From an archaeon (GTDB taxonomy: Archaea > Thermoproteota > Nitrososphaeria > Nitrososphaerales > Nitrosopumilaceae): DNA of 8,583 bases. Shown here one piece after another: positions 5,871-8,583 of this stretch. The position numbers and the translations under genes are program-made. The notes beneath the pieces are model-generated. The model saw only the letters and a program-made list of their open reading frames with translations. It ran no database searches and was not told where the DNA came from. Positions within the stretch are counted from its first letter, which is position 1. Every line of letters starts with the position of its first letter. The stretch is from positions 1 through 8,583 of the forward strand of contig SBBK01000110.1 of the NCBI GenBank assembly GCA_005240025.1, written 5' to 3'.

Positions 5871-5990
5871 TCAGTCAACTGACTCCCATGCACTCGATTA
5901 GCGGTTCCCGATATTCAAGAATCACGTTCCCCTTCATTGCTTCATCTGGGGGCCCTCCGGGATGGGTAAACCTGGCCCACCCCTTGTGAG
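5871..5990 (-). ncRNA. Predicted omega RNA region overlapping the tnpB 3' end
   Basis: TnpB nucleases use an omega RNA made from the 3' end of their own gene. Here only 16 bp separate tnpB from the next gene, so the scaffold must lie in the coding end. On the minus strand GGGGTGGG (5983-5976) pairs with CCCATCCC (5966-5959) over eight positions, one of them G-U, with a 9-nt loop. A GGGCCC palindrome follows, and TCAG-TTGA-CTGA (5871-5882) folds at the stop codon. The guide would then start near 5870 and cover the lyase start codon. This is a structural prediction from hand pairing only. Confidence 0.35.
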
Positions 5991-7023
5991 CAACATTCAT
6001 GGATGCGACAACATCGCGGTCCATGAGTTTGCCACAATTAATGCACAACACTTTACGACGGTTCTGCCTGTCCTCTTGGATTCTATCTCCGCATATCGGA
6101 CAGAGCGTGCTTGTGCGTTCTGGGTCTACGAACCTGACAGGTATGCCTTCCCATGCTGCCTTGTATTGTATCTGTCGCTGAAGTTCGTAGAATGACCATG
6201 AGTTTAGTTTTCTTCTGTAGCTGTTTCCCTGACCGTTTCCTTTTCTGTAGAGCTTTCTTATTCCTTTCAAATCCTCAAATACTATCATTGATCTTGATTC
6301 CCTGGCTTTCTGTACAATGTCTTTTGAGATCTTGTGCAGAATCTGGTTAACACGCCTTGTCTGTCTTTTTCGAATCCTGGCAAAGAATCTATTCTTTACC
6401 AGTACATCAAATCTTCTGAATGAATCCCTGACGTGCTGCGAGTTTTGCTTTATTGAGAGAATTTTTTTGGTTCTGTACATTATTGCTCTCTGTGGAGTGG
6501 ATATGGTAATGTTTCGCAGGTTCCTGTCTATTCCGATGACCGATTCTGGCTTGATTTCCGGGATGTCTTTTTGTATTGATATTGAAAGCGATGTAGGGGT
6601 CATGGTAAATGATCTGGCTCTTATTCCATTTGAGAGTTCTGATACGGTGTGGTCTGTGAGCGGGGCGTTTGCAAATTCCCTGTTGAGTGGAAATGATAGC
6701 AGCATGCCGTTTATTTTGAATCCGTAGCAGGAGACAAGATACGACTTTCTGACAAATGGTGATTTTACTTTTCTGCCTTTTTTGATGTCTTTTTTCAGTG
6801 ACAGCCTGCCGGCTGCCTGTGATATTGCAGTCAGTTTGTAATAAGACAATACGGGGTAATCTCTGAGCTGAGAATACGACAACATTGAGAGTTTTTTCAT
6901 TGTGGAGCAGTCATGGTCCAGTCCTATTCTAATGGAATGGCTGATCATTTCTGAGAAGGTTTCCATCATTTGTAGCTGTTCTGTGTTTGGCGTGAAATTC
7001 TGTCTTATGGATTTGATCGGCAT
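5875..7023 (-). CDS. tnpB: TnpB RNA-guided nuclease (IS1341-type, no TnpA)
   Basis: 382 aa, full length for the family. TnpB is the compact ancestor of Cas12: with an omega RNA it cuts DNA matching a guide next to a target-adjacent motif. All catalytic parts are present: RuvC-I GIDRN (D166), RuvC-II IVFEDLKGI (E250), zinc ribbon CPIC (308-311) and CINC (327-330), and RuvC-III MDRDVVASMNVA (D337). The usual Asn of DxNA is Val339, the only motif change seen. The tail PDEAMKGN...REPLI (359-375) is common in archaeal TnpBs. ATG 7023 is supported by a TATA-like box about 27 nt upstream. No tnpA gene lies nearby, so it cannot move alone. The gene is a clean single ORF with no sign of decay, unlike the relic at 3650-3850. 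It is followed after 16 bp by the lyase gene. Confidence 0.93.
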   Translation of the reverse strand: MPIKSIRQNFTPNTEQLQMMETFSEMISHSIRIGLDHDCSTMKKLSMLSYSQLRDYPVLSYYKLTAISQAAGRLSLKKDIKKGRKVKSPFVRKSYLVSCYGFKINGMLLSFPLNREFANAPLTDHTVSELSNGIRARSFTMTPTSLSISIQKDIPEIKPESVIGIDRNLRNITISTPQRAIMYRTKKILSIKQNSQHVRDSFRRFDVLVKNRFFARIRKRQTRRVNQILHKISKDIVQKARESRSMIVFEDLKGIRKLYRKGNGQGNSYRRKLNSWSFYELQRQIQYKAAWEGIPVRFVDPERTSTLCPICGDRIQEDRQNRRKVLCINCGKLMDRDVVASMNVAHKGWARFTHPGGPPDEAMKGNVILEYREPLIECMGVS

Positions 7024-7044
7024 GTCAATATATAATGGGATTTT

Positions 7045-7055
7045 GATATTAAAGG
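7045..7055 (-). promoter_or_regulatory. Candidate TATA box of tnpB
   Basis: The minus strand reads CCTTTAATATC, centred about 27 nt upstream of the tnpB ATG at 7023 and consistent with a leaderless transcript. A TTATATATT stretch (7027-7035) lies too close to the start to serve as the box for this ATG. Confidence 0.45.
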
Positions 7056-7116
7056 GGTTTGATGCGTCTTGTGTTGAACTATACTCAATATTTTACATCA
7101 TCGGGTCTTGCAAAAC

Positions 7117-7127
7117 ACCTGCCAGGT
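7117..7127. promoter_or_regulatory. Small palindrome in the tnpB/secreted-protein divergent region
   Basis: ACCTG-C-CAGGT is an 11-bp palindrome between the two divergent promoters, flanked by short CGGG and CCCG arms (7102-7105, 7128-7131). It could be an operator or part of a transposon left-end hairpin; it is short enough to be chance. Confidence 0.2.
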
Positions 7128-7160
7128 CCCGTCAATTACACAGAACCAACATACATAGGA

Positions 7161-7168
7161 TTTAATTA
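7161..7168 (+). promoter_or_regulatory. TATA box of the secreted-protein gene
   Basis: TTTAATTA is centred 27-28 nt upstream of ATG 7192. This spacing favours ATG 7192 over the in-frame TTG at 7183 as the start, with a leaderless mRNA. Confidence 0.55.
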
Positions 7169-7191
7169 TCACCGGTTTTGACTTGATTCCA

Positions 7192-7971
7192 ATGACAAAG
7201 GTATTACTTCAATTGTTGATTGTAGCAGGCATACTATCAACATCACTGTTCACAATTGACACATTTGCAGAAAATGCCAATTGCAGCATCGACTGCGAAG
7301 CACCTACGATGGGAGATATTGACAATGGGCAACGCGTAGTTGAAAACGGGTTTGCCATCGACGACAATGTGTTTAACGTGGAACACCAAATCCAAACGAT
7401 TTCAACCACCCAGGTGGAGACGGGAAAAACCACGACAGTACAGATGACAGTCTATGAAAACAACGGCGTAGCTTCACTAAGACATGTCTCGCTTGCCATC
7501 TCTGACTATCAGGACGACATAAACCAAAACGATCTGGCTTCGATCTCATTCAATCAGGACTTTACCGGCGAGCAAACCGTGGATGTGATGGATCCAAACG
7601 GCATACTAAAGGACGCCCAAGTCAAAGCAGAGGCACTAGATATGTTTAGAACCCAAATCGAGTTCTCATTTATGGTAGTCAAACCATTCGATACATCTGA
7701 CCTGGTTGTTGACATGTGGGATGAGGACAGAAGCACACGAACAAACGTCTTTCTAGAGGCCATACAGGCTACAGGAGAGACGATAGTAGAGTATGTGCCA
7801 GAACCACAAGTCTATGTTCCGCCACCACTCAAGCAAGTAGCAGATGGAATCGCACCAGAAGATGTAGAATGCAGAGAGGGATTAGAGCTGGTAATCCGTA
7901 CCACCGGCGCACCTGCCTGTGTATATCCATTTACTGCAAAAACCCTGCAAAGCTGGGGAATGGTTGCATAA
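7192..7971 (+). CDS. Secreted protein with thaumarchaeal C-terminal PEDVxC...PACV motif
   Basis: 259 aa from ATG 7192. A signal peptide spans residues 1-26: TK near the N-terminus, hydrophobic VLLQLLIVAGILSTSLF, and likely cleavage after TFA, so the mature protein starts at ENANC. The middle (about 60-200) looks like beta-rich extracellular sequence with many Thr/Val and acidic residues and no catalytic motif that I recognise. A proline linker (VPEPQVYVPPP, 202-212) leads to GIAPEDVECREGLELVIR (219-236) and GAPACVYPFTAK (239-250). That C-terminal block, with two cysteines, recurs in my memory of many secreted Nitrosopumilus-type proteins. Four cysteines remain in the mature protein (31, 35, 227, 243), possibly two disulfides. 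No lipobox and no C-terminal membrane anchor is visible. Function unknown. It is divergent from tnpB and convergent with the PadR gene. Confidence 0.8.
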   Translation: MTKVLLQLLIVAGILSTSLFTIDTFAENANCSIDCEAPTMGDIDNGQRVVENGFAIDDNVFNVEHQIQTISTTQVETGKTTTVQMTVYENNGVASLRHVSLAISDYQDDINQNDLASISFNQDFTGEQTVDVMDPNGILKDAQVKAEALDMFRTQIEFSFMVVKPFDTSDLVVDMWDEDRSTRTNVFLEAIQATGETIVEYVPEPQVYVPPPLKQVADGIAPEDVECREGLELVIRTTGAPACVYPFTAKTLQSWGMVA

Positions 7972-7975
7972 GGGA

Positions 7976-8012
7976 CTTTTTCCCAAAACTACACTTTTTT
8001 AAAATTCAAAAA
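7976..8012. terminator. T-rich convergent terminator region
   Basis: After the secreted-protein stop the plus strand has CTTTTT (7976-7981) and ACTTTTTT (7993-8000). On the minus strand a TTTTT run directly follows the PadR stop (8008-8012). Oligo-T runs serve as archaeal terminators, so both genes probably end here. Confidence 0.5.
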
Positions 8013-8513
8013 CTAGTCTATTCTGATCTCTTTTCCTTTATCTCGCTCGTCCATCTTTCGCAACTCGGATTGTAGAAACCTGCGATACTTCTCGAGCTCG
8101 TCTTTTGTCATTTTGGATACGTTGGAGCTGAGCAATGTTCCCATCATGCTAATCCGCTCGATCAAATCCATTGCCACAAACCTTCCAACATTTTTTACTC
8201 TCATCAACACGTCAAGCTGATTTTTTATTATCCTGTTGAGCGCTTCAAGGTCGTCGGCTGTGGCCTTGCCTTTTTTTGTTATCTGGTACTTACCATCCCT
8301 GTTCTCCTCGATTAGTCCATCATCCAGCAATCTGCCAAGCAGAGGGTAAATGAGACCCGGTGAGGGTTTCCACTTTCCACCACTCTGTTCAATTGCAGAA
8401 TCGATTATCTCTTTACCAGTGTGCGGCCCAGACAGGAGTCGCTCCAAAATATAGTATCTGGAAAACCCTCTTGGGATGGAGCTGCCCACGCGCTGGAACC
8501 ACTCATCTGTCAT
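8013..8513 (-). CDS. PadR-family winged-helix transcriptional regulator
   Basis: 166 aa. The winged helix-turn-helix spans about residues 17-85: RYYILERLLSGPHTGKEII gives the first helices. GKWKPSPGLIYPLLGRLLDDGLIEE (46-70) is the PadR signature (PSPGxIYPxLxxLxxxGLI) including the recognition helix, and GKYQITKKGK (74-83) is the wing. Residues 88-160 are helical and charged, the PadR dimerisation arm. These dimeric proteins usually repress their own gene and neighbouring transport or stress genes and are released by small ligands. No ligand can be named. The ATG at 8513 is fixed by the TATA box 26-27 nt upstream. A perfect 14-bp palindrome between TATA box and start suggests autorepression. 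Its targets may lie beyond base 8583. Confidence 0.92.
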   Translation of the reverse strand: MTDEWFQRVGSSIPRGFSRYYILERLLSGPHTGKEIIDSAIEQSGGKWKPSPGLIYPLLGRLLDDGLIEENRDGKYQITKKGKATADDLEALNRIIKNQLDVLMRVKNVGRFVAMDLIERISMMGTLLSSNVSKMTKDELEKYRRFLQSELRKMDERDKGKEIRID

Positions 8514-8522
8514 CGCCAGTGA

Positions 8523-8536
8523 TATCGCTAGCGATA
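8523..8536. promoter_or_regulatory. Palindromic operator in the padR promoter
   Basis: TATCGCTAGCGATA is a perfect 14-bp palindrome placed just downstream of the TATA box and 10 bp before the start codon. A dimeric repressor bound here would block transcription initiation. It overlaps the last base of the TATA-like box. It does not match the ATGT-N8-ACAT pattern known for some bacterial PadR sites. Confidence 0.6.
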
Positions 8537-8543
8537 AATATAA
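8536..8543 (-). promoter_or_regulatory. TATA box of the padR-family gene
   Basis: The minus strand reads TTATATTT, centred 26-27 nt upstream of the ATG at 8513, so the transcript is probably leaderless. The same AT stretch could also serve a plus-strand promoter starting near 8566. Confidence 0.6.
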
Positions 8544-8583
8544 TCGTTATGGATGCGAGTTCTGAAAGCGATTAGTTCCTGTC

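Noticed and set aside
7024..7160. Left end of the tnpB transposon
   Set aside because: Only a short 11-bp palindrome is present and no hairpin large enough for an IS605 left end could be paired by hand.
1..8583. CRISPR array, rRNA genes, prophage or integrase genes
   Set aside because: No regularly spaced repeat series, rRNA-like conserved sequence, or integrase or phage protein motifs were seen on either strand.

Overview
The window most likely comes from a mesophilic ammonia-oxidising archaeon (Thaumarchaeota/Nitrososphaerota). The support is an Alba chromatin protein, two tRNA genes with no encoded CCA, and archaeal TATA-like boxes 25-28 nt upstream of start codons (leaderless transcripts). 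A secreted protein also carries a C-terminal PEDVxC...PACV motif that I associate with this phylum. The genus cannot be decided from the sequence alone.

Layout. Positions 1-2352 (minus strand) hold a compact block, read right to left: a HIGH-type nucleotidyltransferase-like protein with a TTG start, a branched-chain amino acid aminotransferase (ilvE), and the first 268 residues of a Gfo/Idh/MocA oxidoreductase that runs off the window and starts one base after the ilvE stop. Upstream of this block lie tRNA-Pro(CGG) and a plant-type ferredoxin-NADP+ reductase-like flavoprotein, both also on the minus strand. The reductase promoter sits in a near-perfect 40-bp direct repeat present twice, exactly 70 bp apart.

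Positions 3364-3940 have no intact protein gene. They contain the promoter repeats, a short featureless stretch, and a decayed 3' end of an IS605/IS1341-type tnpB. The decayed piece has strong hairpins and its own TATA-like box, so it could be an orphan omega-RNA-like transcript. tRNA-Ala(GGC) follows, and the stop codon of the opposing HEAT-repeat gene lies inside it. HEAT and alba are divergent; alba converges with an isocitrate lyase/PEP mutase superfamily gene.

Directly upstream of that lyase is a full-length TnpB nuclease gene with an intact D-E-D RuvC site and zinc ribbon, with no TnpA. Only 16 bp separate it from the lyase, so any omega RNA must overlap the tnpB 3' end and any guide would lie at the lyase start. 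A divergent secreted-protein gene follows. The window ends with a PadR-family repressor whose promoter carries a perfect 14-bp palindrome between the TATA box and the start codon, a likely autoregulatory operator.

Most genes look like core metabolism and chromatin functions. The unusual material is the pair of tnpB-related loci (one intact, one relic), the duplicated reductase promoter and the PadR operator.
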